From an uncultured Bacteroidia bacterium (GTDB lineage Bacteria; Bacteroidota; Bacteroidia; JANWVE01), in the NCBI GenBank assembly GCA_938028625.1, contig CALIZB010000089.1, positions 1 to 52,706 of the forward strand: 52,706 bases of DNA, written 5' to 3'. The notes below the pieces were generated by a model. The model was not told where the DNA came from. It was given only the letters and a program-made list of their open reading frames with translations, and searched no databases. Shown piece by piece: positions 36,633 to 43,926 of this stretch. Each line of letters starts with the position of its first letter. Position 1 is the first letter of the stretch. The position numbers and the translations under genes were made by a program.

Positions 36633-36827
36633 TTAAATTAACAACAAACGTTTAACTCTTTTTATATCCGCACTGCTTACTACTGAATCTTGGTTCAGAT
36701 GACGCTTGCGTTTGGTAGCTTTTTTGGTCAGGATATGACGCATATACGCTTTTTTGCGTTTTACTTTTCCTGTTCCTGTAAGGGCGAAACGCTTTTTTGC
36801 CCCTGAATTTGTCTTTAACTTTGGCAT
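36633..36827 (-). CDS. rpmI: 50S ribosomal protein L35
   Basis: 64 residues: [45 protein letters not shown] and a short tail. This is the standard bL35 sequence, a small basic protein of the large subunit. It is placed 26 nt after infC and shares its transcript. The gene is followed directly by the rplT promoter. Confidence 0.96.
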   Translation of the reverse strand: MPKLKTNSGAKKRFALTGTGKVKRKKAYMRHILTKKATKRKRHLNQDSVVSSADIKRVKRLLLI

Positions 36828-36853
36828 ATTGACTACAATATATAATTAAAACT

Positions 36854-37399
36854 TTATTTTTTGGTCTTGTTGGGAATAAGTATCATGAACATTCTTTTTC
36901 CTTCTAACTTAGGTTCCATCTCTACTTTGGCGTGTTCTCCCATAGCCTCTGCAAAACGTTTCAGCAAATCTTCTCCCCTGTTCTTGTACACAATACTTCT
37001 TCCATGAAAATGGACATAACATTTTACTTTATGCCCTTTTTGTATAAACTCTACAGCATGCTTGAGCTTAAAGTTAAAGTCATGGTCATCAGTATTAGGA
37101 CCAAAACGAATTTCTTTAACCTCAACCACCTGTTGCTTTTTTTTAAGTTCTTTCTCCCGTTTTTTGAACTCATATTTGAGTTTTGAATAATCCGAGATTT
37201 TGCACACTGGCGGGTCTGCATTAGGCGCAATTTCAATCAGATCCAGGCCTTCCTGCTGGGCTAAATCCAAAGCCTCCTGAAGGGTCATAATCTGGTTTAT
37301 ACCTTCCGCCAATACCCGAACCGTAGGGGATTGAATTTCATCATTAATTTTATATAATTCTTTGTTTTTCTTAGAATTATTTTTTTTATTCTCTTCCAA
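36854..37399 (-). CDS. infC: Translation initiation factor IF-3, TTG start
   Basis: 181 residues. The N domain has YKINDEIQSPTVRVLAEGINQIMTLQEALDLAQQEGLDLIEIAPNADPPVCKISDYSKLKYE; a linker rich in Lys/Glu follows. The C domain has KEIRFGPNTDDHDFNFKLKHAVEFIQKGHKVKCYVHFHGR and ends KMFMILIPN-like (KRMFMILIPNKTKK). IF-3 inspects the start codon and initiator tRNA on the 30S subunit. The start must be the TTG at 37399: an in-frame TAG lies only 12 nt upstream and no ATG occurs before the conserved N domain. A strong AAGGAG (37404-37409) precedes it by 4 nt, which is exceptional in this window. Non-AUG starts on infC allow autoregulation in other bacteria. Confidence 0.96.
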   Translation of the reverse strand: MEENKKNNSKKNKELYKINDEIQSPTVRVLAEGINQIMTLQEALDLAQQEGLDLIEIAPNADPPVCKISDYSKLKYEFKKREKELKKKQQVVEVKEIRFGPNTDDHDFNFKLKHAVEFIQKGHKVKCYVHFHGRSIVYKNRGEDLLKRFAEAMGEHAKVEMEPKLEGKRMFMILIPNKTKK

Positions 37400-37403
37400 G
37401 TAT

Positions 37404-37409
37404 CTCCTT
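37404..37409 (-). promoter_or_regulatory. Shine-Dalgarno AAGGAG of infC
   Basis: Located 4 nt before the TTG start. It is the strongest such site seen in the window and decides the start. Confidence 0.75.
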
Positions 37410-37414
37410 CTCTA

Positions 37415-37432
37415 AAATTGGACTGCAAAACT
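37415..37432 (-). promoter_or_regulatory. Probable infC promoter: GAGTTTTG followed by GCAGTCCA
   Basis: The -7 element deviates from TAnnTTTG at its first base (GA for TA). The following GCAGTCCA matches the block after the rplT element. Confidence 0.45.
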
Positions 37433-37496
37433 CTGAATTTTATTTCAAAAAAGCAAATACAAGAAAACAAAATTTTATTCCTTAAAGAATTATGCT

Positions 37497-37504
37497 TTAT
37501 TTTG
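37497..37504 (+). promoter_or_regulatory. Imperfect -7 element (TTATTTTG) of ligA
   Basis: One mismatch from TAnnTTTG. The 4-nt spacing to the ATG equals that of other genes here. Confidence 0.4.
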
Positions 37505-37508
37505 CTGT

Positions 37509-39536
37509 ATGAAAACCGTAGATATTCAGGAAAAAATTGTAAAGTTAGCTCAGTTAATCAACGAGCATAATCATCGTTATTATGTGCAGAATGCACCTGT
37601 TATTTCAGATTTTGAGTTTGATGCTTTATTAAAAGAACTGACTGAACTAGAAGCAAAATATCCTGAATTTATTCTACCTGATTCTCCAACTCAAAGAGTA
37701 GGTGCGGATATAACCAAAAAATTTCCTACTATTGAACATGAAGTTCAAATGCTGAGTTTAGATAATAGTTATTCTATTCAAGAAATAAAAGAATTTGACG
37801 AAAGAATACAAAAAGGGCTGGAGAGCAAACATTATGAATATACCTGTGAACTTAAAATTGACGGCTTGGCTATTAGCATAGTATATGAAAAAGGCAAACT
37901 CAAATATGCTGCTACACGTGGAGATGGAAAAATAGGTGAAGTGGTAACCAATAATGTAAAAACAATTAAAACTATTCCCTTAAAATTACACGGTGATAAT
38001 ACTCCTGATTATGTAGAAATTCGGGGCGAGGTATACATAACTAAATCTAATTTTGAAAAAATCAATCAAAATAGAATAGAGATAGGAGAAGAACCGTATG
38101 CTAATCCCCGTAATTTTGCATCAGGAACACTAAAATTACAAGACCCACGCGAAGTTGCCAAAAGAAAATTGGATTTCTTTCCGTATTTTGTACGATTAAG
38201 AGAAAATGAAACCAAGTTAAGTATTAAAACTCAATATGAAAGTTTTGAGTGGCTGAAAAAATGGGGCTTCAAGGTTAATCCCAATATTGAACTGTGCAAA
38301 AACTTAACCGAAGTAGAAAAATATCTTACTCAATGGCAAACAAAACGCTATACTTTGGATTACGAAACTGATGGCGTAGTGGTTAAAATCAATGATTATG
38401 CACAACAAAGTATTTTGGGTAATACTTCAAAATTTCCACGATGGGCAATTGCTTACAAATATGCCGCAGAGCAAGTAGAAACAGTTTTACAGAGCGTTAG
38501 TTTTCAAGTAGGTAGAACAGGAATAATAACTCCTGTGGCTAATTTAAGCCCTGTTCAATTAGGGGGCACAGTAGTTAAACGAGCAACGTTACATAATGCC
38601 CAAGAAATAAAAAGATTAGATTTGCACGAGCAGGATACTGTATTTATTGAAAAGGGAGGAGAAATTATTCCCAAAGTTGTACGTGTAAATGTAGAGAAAC
38701 GCAAAAAAACTGCACACCCTATTGTTTTTCTTACTCACTGTCCTGAATGTAATACACCTTTACAAGTCAGCGAAACAGGTATACATTATTATTGTCCTAA
38801 TAGTTATCAGTGTCCCCCGCAGATTGTAGGCAGAATTGTTCATTTTGTACGCAGGAATGCTATGGATATTCAAGCTATTGGAGAAGAAAAAGTAGAACAG
38901 TTCTACAAAGCAGGACTTATCCGTACTCCCGCAGATTTATATAAAATAAAAATGGAAGATTTGCTGAAATTAGAACGCTTTGGTAAAAAATTAGCAGAAA
39001 ACGTAATAAAAGGTATAGAACAAAGTAAAACTCAGCCTTTTGAACGGGTATTGTTTGCTTTGGGCATCCGTTATGTAGGCGAAACCGTAGCCATAAAATT
39101 AGCCCATCATTTCAAAGATATAGATAATCTGTTTAATGCCAAAGCGGAAGAAATCAGTCAGGTGTATGAAATCGGAGAAAAAATTGCGCAGTCTGTTACA
39201 GAAGCCGCTAAAAATCCGTATTATACTCAGCTTGTACAAGAACTCAAACAGGCAGGACTTCAATTCAAAACAGATGAAGATAAAATTCAAAATACATTGG
39301 TATCTAATAAATTACAAGGTTTAACTTTCTTAGCAACGGGAACTATGAAAAACTTTTCGCGCGAACAGATAGAAAAAACCATACGTGAAAACGGAGGAAA
39401 AGTAGCTTCATCAATTTCTAAAAATTTATCTTATCTGATTGTAGGCAACGAACCCGGTGAGTCCAAAATTAAAAAAGCTAAAGAACTCAATGTCAAAATG
39501 ATTTCTGAAGAAGAGTTTATCAATATGTTAAAATAA
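37509..39536 (+). CDS. ligA: NAD-dependent DNA ligase LigA
   Basis: 675 residues, normal length. LigA seals nicks in replication and repair using NAD+. The N-terminal Ia/adenylation part has HNHRYYVQNAPVISDFEFDALLKEL and SLDNSYS; the AMP-accepting Lys is in ELKIDGLAISI. EIRGEVYI, the OB fold, and a four-Cys zinc finger (CPECNTPLQVSETGIHYYCPN..QCPPQ) follow. HhH repeats surround ALGIRYVGETVAIKLAHHF and YEIGEKIAQSV. A C-terminal BRCT domain (LQGLTFLATGTMKNFSREQIEKTI and LSYLIVGNEPGESKIKKAKELNVKMISEEEF) completes it. All motifs are present. It is divergent from infC with a 109-nt gap. Confidence 0.97.
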   Translation: MKTVDIQEKIVKLAQLINEHNHRYYVQNAPVISDFEFDALLKELTELEAKYPEFILPDSPTQRVGADITKKFPTIEHEVQMLSLDNSYSIQEIKEFDERIQKGLESKHYEYTCELKIDGLAISIVYEKGKLKYAATRGDGKIGEVVTNNVKTIKTIPLKLHGDNTPDYVEIRGEVYITKSNFEKINQNRIEIGEEPYANPRNFASGTLKLQDPREVAKRKLDFFPYFVRLRENETKLSIKTQYESFEWLKKWGFKVNPNIELCKNLTEVEKYLTQWQTKRYTLDYETDGVVVKINDYAQQSILGNTSKFPRWAIAYKYAAEQVETVLQSVSFQVGRTGIITPVANLSPVQLGGTVVKRATLHNAQEIKRLDLHEQDTVFIEKGGEIIPKVVRVNVEKRKKTAHPIVFLTHCPECNTPLQVSETGIHYYCPNSYQCPPQIVGRIVHFVRRNAMDIQAIGEEKVEQFYKAGLIRTPADLYKIKMEDLLKLERFGKKLAENVIKGIEQSKTQPFERVLFALGIRYVGETVAIKLAHHFKDIDNLFNAKAEEISQVYEIGEKIAQSVTEAAKNPYYTQLVQELKQAGLQFKTDEDKIQNTLVSNKLQGLTFLATGTMKNFSREQIEKTIRENGGKVASSISKNLSYLIVGNEPGESKIKKAKELNVKMISEEEFINMLK

Positions 39537-39574
39537 TAGCTATATTACATTTGGTTGGATAGGTGCATGTTTTA

Positions 39575-39587
39575 TGCCATTATGGCA
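39575..39587. promoter_or_regulatory. Small palindrome TGCCAT-T-ATGGCA
   Basis: Perfect 6-bp arms in the 168-nt gap between ligA and the metallophosphatase gene. It could be an operator. There is no T run, so it is not a clear terminator. Confidence 0.25.
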
Positions 39588-39678
39588 GTATATTATGACG
39601 CAGAAAAATATTCTGTTTGTATTACAATTGTTTAGAAATTTGACTGAAAAATACCCATAAAACATAAATTTTTTTTTA

Positions 39679-39686
39679 TACTTTTG
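39679..39686 (+). promoter_or_regulatory. -7 promoter element (TACTTTTG) of the metallophosphatase gene
   Basis: Perfect TAnnTTTG, 18 nt before the ATG at 39705. Confidence 0.55.
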
Positions 39687-39704
39687 TTATCCTTTATCCC
39701 TATT

Positions 39705-40655
39705 ATGAAATTACAAAGGAGAACATTTTTGAAGCAAGTTTTTATGGCTGGTACAGCTATCGCGGCAACAGGAAGCAACCTTTTACCTGGTTTTGCAAAA
39801 AACAATTCTGTAAAAATTACTATACTGCACACAAACGACGTCCATTCCCGTATAGAACCCTTTCCTATGGACGGTTCAAGGTCACAGGGTTTAGGCGGTT
39901 TTGCCCGTAGAGCTACACTTATCAAGCAAATTCGCGCTACTAACCCCAATGTATTGTTATTAGATGCAGGAGATATTATTCAAGGAACACCGTATTTTAA
40001 TTTTTATGGTGGAGAATTAGAAATAAAACTGATGAATAAATTAGGTTATGACGCATGCACTATTGGCAATCATGACTTTGACGGAGGAATAGAAGGTTTA
40101 GATAAAATGATTAGATTAGCAAATTTTCCTTTTTTATGTGCTAATTATGATTTTCAACACAATATCATAAATGGTAAAGTAAAACCGTACAAAGTATTTG
40201 TAAAACAAGGAATAAGAATTGGTGTCTTCGGCATAGGTATTCAATTAGACGGATTAGTTGCGGATAAAATGTACGCAAAAACTATTTACCTTGACCCTAT
40301 CAAAAAAGCTAATGAAACCGCAAAAATTTTACGTGAAAAAGAAAAATGTAGTTTAGTAATATGTTTATCTCATCTCGGAAATTTTCCCCGCATAGATAAT
40401 GAAACTTGTGACCCTTACTTAGCCAAGCATACCAGTGGTATAGATTTGATTATCGGAGCGCATACACATACTTTTATGGACAAACCTGCTGTTTACAAAA
40501 ATACAAATGGAGATGAAGTATTAGTTTTTCAAGTAGGCTGGGCGGGTATCAACTTGGGCAGAGTAGATTTTGAAATGGACAGTTTGGGAAAAAAACAATC
40601 TCATACTGCTAGCGTACTTCAAATCAATGACACTGTTACCCAAACACAAATTTAA
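39705..40655 (+). CDS. Tat-exported metallophosphatase, 5'-nucleotidase/UshA-like N-terminal domain
   Basis: 316 residues from the ATG at 39705. This start opens a twin-arginine signal (MKLQRRTFLKQVFMAGTAIAATGS), so the enzyme probably folds with its metals before export. The calcineurin-like domain shows ITILHTNDVHSRIEPF, VLLLDAGDIIQGTPYFNFYGG, DACTIGNHDFDGGIEGL, LVICLSHLG and LIIGAHTHTFMDKP. These are the five metal-ligand motifs of 5'-nucleotidase / UshA family enzymes. The C-terminal substrate-binding domain (5_nucleotid_C) is absent, so it is a single-domain version. Substrate is unknown. In Bacteroidota a partner gene often encodes the missing domain; neither neighbour here does so. Confidence 0.87.
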   Translation: MKLQRRTFLKQVFMAGTAIAATGSNLLPGFAKNNSVKITILHTNDVHSRIEPFPMDGSRSQGLGGFARRATLIKQIRATNPNVLLLDAGDIIQGTPYFNFYGGELEIKLMNKLGYDACTIGNHDFDGGIEGLDKMIRLANFPFLCANYDFQHNIINGKVKPYKVFVKQGIRIGVFGIGIQLDGLVADKMYAKTIYLDPIKKANETAKILREKEKCSLVICLSHLGNFPRIDNETCDPYLAKHTSGIDLIIGAHTHTFMDKPAVYKNTNGDEVLVFQVGWAGINLGRVDFEMDSLGKKQSHTASVLQINDTVTQTQI

Positions 40656-40731
40656 GTATCTGATACTATTTTTTTGATTTTATTACTATTTTTTTTATTT
40701 TTCTTTTTAATTACCCCCTAATCATTAAACT

Positions 40732-42099
40732 ATGACCTCAGACATCATGGAAAAAGATATTCTACTAAATCATGCAACAGAAGCATGGAATGCCTGTCTT
40801 GAAATTATCAAAAATAAAGTTACAGAAAAAGGTTTTGATACCTGGTTTCTGCCCGTCAGACCGTTGGCATTGGAAAACGATGTACTTCGCCTGTTGCTTC
40901 CCAATCAGGCATGTTATGAGCAATTAGAGGGTCATTACGTGGATATTCTTGCAGAAGCCCTTACCACAGTTATTGGTGAGAATGCCCAGTTAGAATATCA
41001 AATCAGTCAGAAAATTAGTATGGACAGCACCCCTGCCAAACAGGAACCCGTAAAACCTTTTATCAGACAAACTTTTGACAGTAATCTCAATGAAGAATAT
41101 ACGTTTGACAATTTTGTTGAGGGGGACTGTAATCGTATGAGTAAGGCGGCAGCTATATCTATTGCAGAACGTCCTGGAATAGTATATAATCCTTTACTTG
41201 TTTTTGGTGATGTAGGCCTGGGAAAAACACATCTGGTGCAGGCTATTGGTAACCACGTAAAAGCAAAATACCCCGAAAAAAATGTATATTATATCTCTTC
41301 TGAAAAATTTATTGGTCAGTTTGTTGATGCTATACGCGAAAATGCTGTACAGAATTTTAATAAATTTTATCAGCAGATAGACGTACTGATTGTAGATGAC
41401 GTACAGTTTTTTAGCGGAAAGGAAAAAACACAGGAAAATTTCTTTCATATCTTTAATGGATTGTATATCAATAAAAAAGCGATAATTCTTACTTCGGACT
41501 GTCCCCCAAAAGACTTAAAGGGTCTAGAAGAGCGTCTAGTTTCACGTTTTAGCTCTGGACTTACCGTAGATGTTCAATTACCTGATTATGAAACTCGTTT
41601 AGCAATTTTAGAACGCAAAATTGCCGTTGGGAATGATGTAGTACCCAGTGAAGTGTTGCAGTATATTGCCCAGAATGTAGCTACCAATATCCGTGAATTG
41701 GAAGGCTGTTTAGTTTCTCTGCTTGCACGTAGTTCACTTGAAAAACGCACTATTGACCTAGCGTTAGCAAAAGAAGTGCTGACCAATATTATGCGAAACA
41801 AGCCAAAGGAAGCCAGTATTGAAACTATACAGATTGTGGTAGCCCAGCATTTTGATTTAAGCATAGATGACCTGAACGGGTCTTCGCGAAAAAAAGATAT
41901 TGCTTTGGCACGTCAGGTGGCTATGTACCTGTGTAAAAAACTCACCCAAAACTCCTATAAAATTATTGGAAACAAATTTGGTAACCGTGACCACAGTACA
42001 GTTGTTCATGCCTTTCAGACTATAGACAATCTTCTAAAAAATGATAAAAAACTAAAAGAAACTCTTAGTCTGATAGAATTTCAAATTGGGCAGAAATGA
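40732..42099 (+). CDS. dnaA: Chromosomal replication initiator DnaA
   Basis: 455 residues (450 if the ATG at 40747 is used). Domain I is AWNACLEIIKNKVTEKGFDTWFLPVRPL. After a short linker the AAA+ domain III starts near 110 with YTFDNFVEGDCNRMSKAAA. It has Walker A GDVGLGKTHL, Walker B VLIVDDVQFF and sensor VSRFSSGLTVD. Domain IV near 360-450 has the DnaA-box-binding signature SSRKKDIALARQVAMYLCKKL and NKFGNRDHSTVVHAFQTI. A 76-nt A/T-rich region precedes the gene but contains no DnaA boxes, so the origin is not visible here. The stop overlaps the next gene's start (ATGA), which couples them. Confidence 0.97.
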   Translation: MTSDIMEKDILLNHATEAWNACLEIIKNKVTEKGFDTWFLPVRPLALENDVLRLLLPNQACYEQLEGHYVDILAEALTTVIGENAQLEYQISQKISMDSTPAKQEPVKPFIRQTFDSNLNEEYTFDNFVEGDCNRMSKAAAISIAERPGIVYNPLLVFGDVGLGKTHLVQAIGNHVKAKYPEKNVYYISSEKFIGQFVDAIRENAVQNFNKFYQQIDVLIVDDVQFFSGKEKTQENFFHIFNGLYINKKAIILTSDCPPKDLKGLEERLVSRFSSGLTVDVQLPDYETRLAILERKIAVGNDVVPSEVLQYIAQNVATNIRELEGCLVSLLARSSLEKRTIDLALAKEVLTNIMRNKPKEASIETIQIVVAQHFDLSIDDLNGSSRKKDIALARQVAMYLCKKLTQNSYKIIGNKFGNRDHSTVVHAFQTIDNLLKNDKKLKETLSLIEFQIGQK

Positions 42100-42650
42100 G
42101 CAATAGCAAGCTAGCACATACTGTTTCCTTTCTTACTCTACCTCTCTGGATACCTCTCTATATCAGCGTAAACTTTAAGGATACAGAGAATATTCTCTGG
42201 GCATCAGCGTCTTGTACCCTACTGCTGATAATCATATTATTCTATAAAAGTATAGGTTTGCTTACTTCCCTGCACATGCCTACCCGTGCAGAAAGGTTAT
42301 TACCATTAGCTAGCAGCATTGTTATTTACCTTATATTTACAGTCCTTTGTTATTTTTATGCAAAAAGTATGTACTTCGTGTATTTACTCGCTTTGATTGT
42401 AGTTCTTGGACTGTATACTGTTAATTTATGGGATAAAGTCAGTATACATGTTGCAGGAATAACCGCAGGGGTATGTTATACAGCGCAGTTTTATTCATGG
42501 CACGCTTTAAATGTAATTATTGGAATATTACTTATCCTGACGGTTATTTGGGCAAGACTGTATCTCAAAGCCCACACAATAAAACAAATTATTGCAGGTT
42601 TTTTGATAGGTATAACAAGTTATATCATCAATTTAATTTTTACATTGTAA
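42096..42650 (+). CDS. PAP2-like membrane phosphatase fold, degenerate motifs
   Basis: 184 residues with about six membrane helices. Three places line up with the PAP2 signature. PTRAERLLP stands where KxxxxxxRP is expected, DKVSIHVAGITAG where PSGH is expected, and WARLYLKAHTIKQIIAGFLIG where SRxxxxxHxxxD is expected. In the last block the Arg and the His are kept, but the final Asp is Gln and the first Ser is Ala. The middle block keeps a His but not the full PSGH. This suggests a PAP2-fold protein with altered or lost activity. Its start overlaps the dnaA stop by 4 nt (ATGA). Confidence 0.6.
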   Translation: MSNSKLAHTVSFLTLPLWIPLYISVNFKDTENILWASASCTLLLIIILFYKSIGLLTSLHMPTRAERLLPLASSIVIYLIFTVLCYFYAKSMYFVYLLALIVVLGLYTVNLWDKVSIHVAGITAGVCYTAQFYSWHALNVIIGILLILTVIWARLYLKAHTIKQIIAGFLIGITSYIINLIFTL

Positions 42651-42730
42651 GTTGTTGTATAAGTATTAACTAAAAAATAGCTTTTAATTGTAGAAACAAA
42701 AATTTGTTTGTAGTATTAAATATATGTTTG

Positions 42731-42752
42731 TAAATTTGCGTCCCAATTTGTA
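42731..42752 (+). promoter_or_regulatory. rpmH promoter: TAAATTTG followed by CGTCCCAATTT
   Basis: Perfect -7 element at 42731-42738. A TTTG at 42707-42710, 20 nt upstream, fits the -33 element. The following bases resemble the GCAGTCCA block near infC and rplT. Confidence 0.65.
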
Positions 42753-42758
42753 AAGTAT

Positions 42759-42920
42759 ATGAGTAAGAGAACCTATCAGCCGCACAATCGCAAAAGAAAA
42801 AACAAGCATGGATTCAGAGAGCGTATGGCAGACCGTAATGGCAGAAAAGTACTAAAAGCCCGCAGAGCAAAAGGTCGTCATAAACTTACTGTAAGCAGTG
42901 AACACAGACACAAGCACTAA
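42759..42920 (+). CDS. rpmH: 50S ribosomal protein L34
   Basis: 53 residues: [40 protein letters not shown] and [13 protein letters not shown]. The central block is the bL34 signature. L34 is a small basic protein of the large subunit. In many bacteria rpmH is next to dnaA near the origin and is followed by rnpA. Here dnaA is 660 nt upstream on the same strand with one gene between them, and no rnpA follows. The leader is 20 nt long. A hairpin terminator lies downstream. Confidence 0.95.
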   Translation: MSKRTYQPHNRKRKNKHGFRERMADRNGRKVLKARRAKGRHKLTVSSEHRHKH

Positions 42921-42947
42921 TTCCCTGCATTTATTATTAAAATACTG

Positions 42948-42990
42948 CCATAATATAAAGTAAAAGTGTTGTATTATGGCTTTGTTTTTT
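42948..42990 (+). terminator. Rho-independent terminator of rpmH
   Basis: A 9-bp stem (42948-42956 with 42972-42980) with a 15-nt loop, followed by a T-rich tract. Confidence 0.65.
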
Positions 42991-43012
42991 GTCTGTTCTA
43001 CTGTCAAATTTT

Positions 43013-43020
43013 TACTTTTG
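43013..43020 (+). promoter_or_regulatory. -7 promoter element (TACTTTTG) of pssA
   Basis: Perfect TAnnTTTG, 4 nt before the ATG. A TTTG at 42988-42991, 21 nt upstream, fits the -33 element. Confidence 0.65.
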
Positions 43021-43024
43021 TGTA

Positions 43025-43699
43025 ATGGTTAAGGTCTTACCCGCTTTTATTACTGCCCTTAATGCTTGTTGTGGGCTACTTGCTATATACATCAACCACC
43101 CTGTTTACAGCAGTATAGCTATTCTTTTTGGAGGATTTTGTGATGTATTAGACGGAGCGGTGGCAAGGTGGCTGAATGCACAGTCCCAAACAGGCAAGGA
43201 ATTAGACTCCCTCGCAGATGCGGTTACTTTTGGTATTGCTCCTGCTTTTTTATTGTATCATCATACTTTTGTGTACAACAGTGAAAACGTGTATATCAGT
43301 CTTTCTGCCTGTGTGGCTTTATCTCTATTTGCCCTTATAAGGTTAGCCATTTTTAATACCGATACGCGTCAGAAAGACGTTTTTATAGGATTGCCCACGC
43401 CCGCAATGGCTATATTTTTCATTGGAATTGTTACTTATTATCACTTTCAGAATGATTGGCTTACTGAAAAAAGCATTATGCGTTTTTTACTGTCTTTACC
43501 TTTCTTTTTTGCACTACTTATGGTATCACCTATAAAAATGCTCTCTTTCAAAAAAATAAATATCTATCTTATTGCTATACTCATAGCAAGCCCTGTTTTT
43601 TTGTATAGCTTCAAATGGGCAGGCTTTTCCGTAATTATAGTAGCCTATATCTTGCTTTCTTGCCTTAAAATGGTTACGGATACTTTTAAGAAAGAGTAA
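43025..43699 (+). CDS. pssA: CDP-diacylglycerol--serine O-phosphatidyltransferase
   Basis: 224 residues from the ATG at 43025. The longer frame begins upstream of the promoter element. The CDP-alcohol phosphatidyltransferase motif is complete: DVLDGAVARWLNAQSQTGKELDSLADAVTFG, with DG..AR, G...D...D near residue 45-70. About seven membrane helices follow. The opening PAFITALNACCGLLAIYI is typical of the PssA subgroup, which makes phosphatidylserine, the precursor of phosphatidylethanolamine. A phosphatidylserine decarboxylase gene is not adjacent. The promoter sits 4 nt before the start, so the mRNA is probably nearly leaderless. Confidence 0.9.
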   Translation: MVKVLPAFITALNACCGLLAIYINHPVYSSIAILFGGFCDVLDGAVARWLNAQSQTGKELDSLADAVTFGIAPAFLLYHHTFVYNSENVYISLSACVALSLFALIRLAIFNTDTRQKDVFIGLPTPAMAIFFIGIVTYYHFQNDWLTEKSIMRFLLSLPFFFALLMVSPIKMLSFKKINIYLIAILIASPVFLYSFKWAGFSVIIVAYILLSCLKMVTDTFKKE

Positions 43700-43759
43700 T
43701 ACGTTGAATTTTTCTTCTTTTTATGAAACATTATTCTTTGAAAATTGAAAATGGTTTTT

Positions 43760-43767
43760 TAACTTTG
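43760..43767 (+). promoter_or_regulatory. -7 promoter element (TAACTTTG) of the decayed secreted-peptide gene
   Basis: Perfect TAnnTTTG, 4 nt before the ATG at 43772. Confidence 0.5.
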
Positions 43768-43771
43768 TCTT

Positions 43772-43926
43772 ATGAAAACATTATTACTTATAGTTACATA
43801 TCTTACCTGTTCTTGTGTTATTTTTGCACAAAATACCGTCAAATGGCAAAATAAAGGTTTTGAGTAAAAAAAGAAATCGCTTTGGTCGTTTATGAAGTAA
43901 AAACAACAGTTATTTTTATCAAGTAA
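43772..43926 (+). pseudogene. Remnant of a small secreted protein gene with a frameshift
   Basis: The ATG opens a good signal peptide (MKTLLLIVTYLTCSCVIFAQ) followed by NTVKWQNKGFE and a TAA at 43867. Shifting frame at the GAG/TAA junction (43864) continues VKKEIALVVYEVKTTVIFIK to a TAA at 43926, which reads as plausible protein. A one-base indel near 43862-43867 would explain this. Even joined, the product is only about 51 residues, so the gene is also truncated. No homolog family is recognised. It abuts the convergent aminotransferase gene with no gap. Confidence 0.45.

Noticed and set aside
40656-40731. A/T-rich region before dnaA as a replication origin
   Set aside because: No DnaA boxes or repeats are found in it; the A/T-richness alone is not evidence.
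42694-42709. AAACAAA-aa-TTTGTTT as terminator of the PAP2-like gene
   Set aside because: All A-T stem with a 2-nt loop, and it overlaps the -33 region of rpmH.
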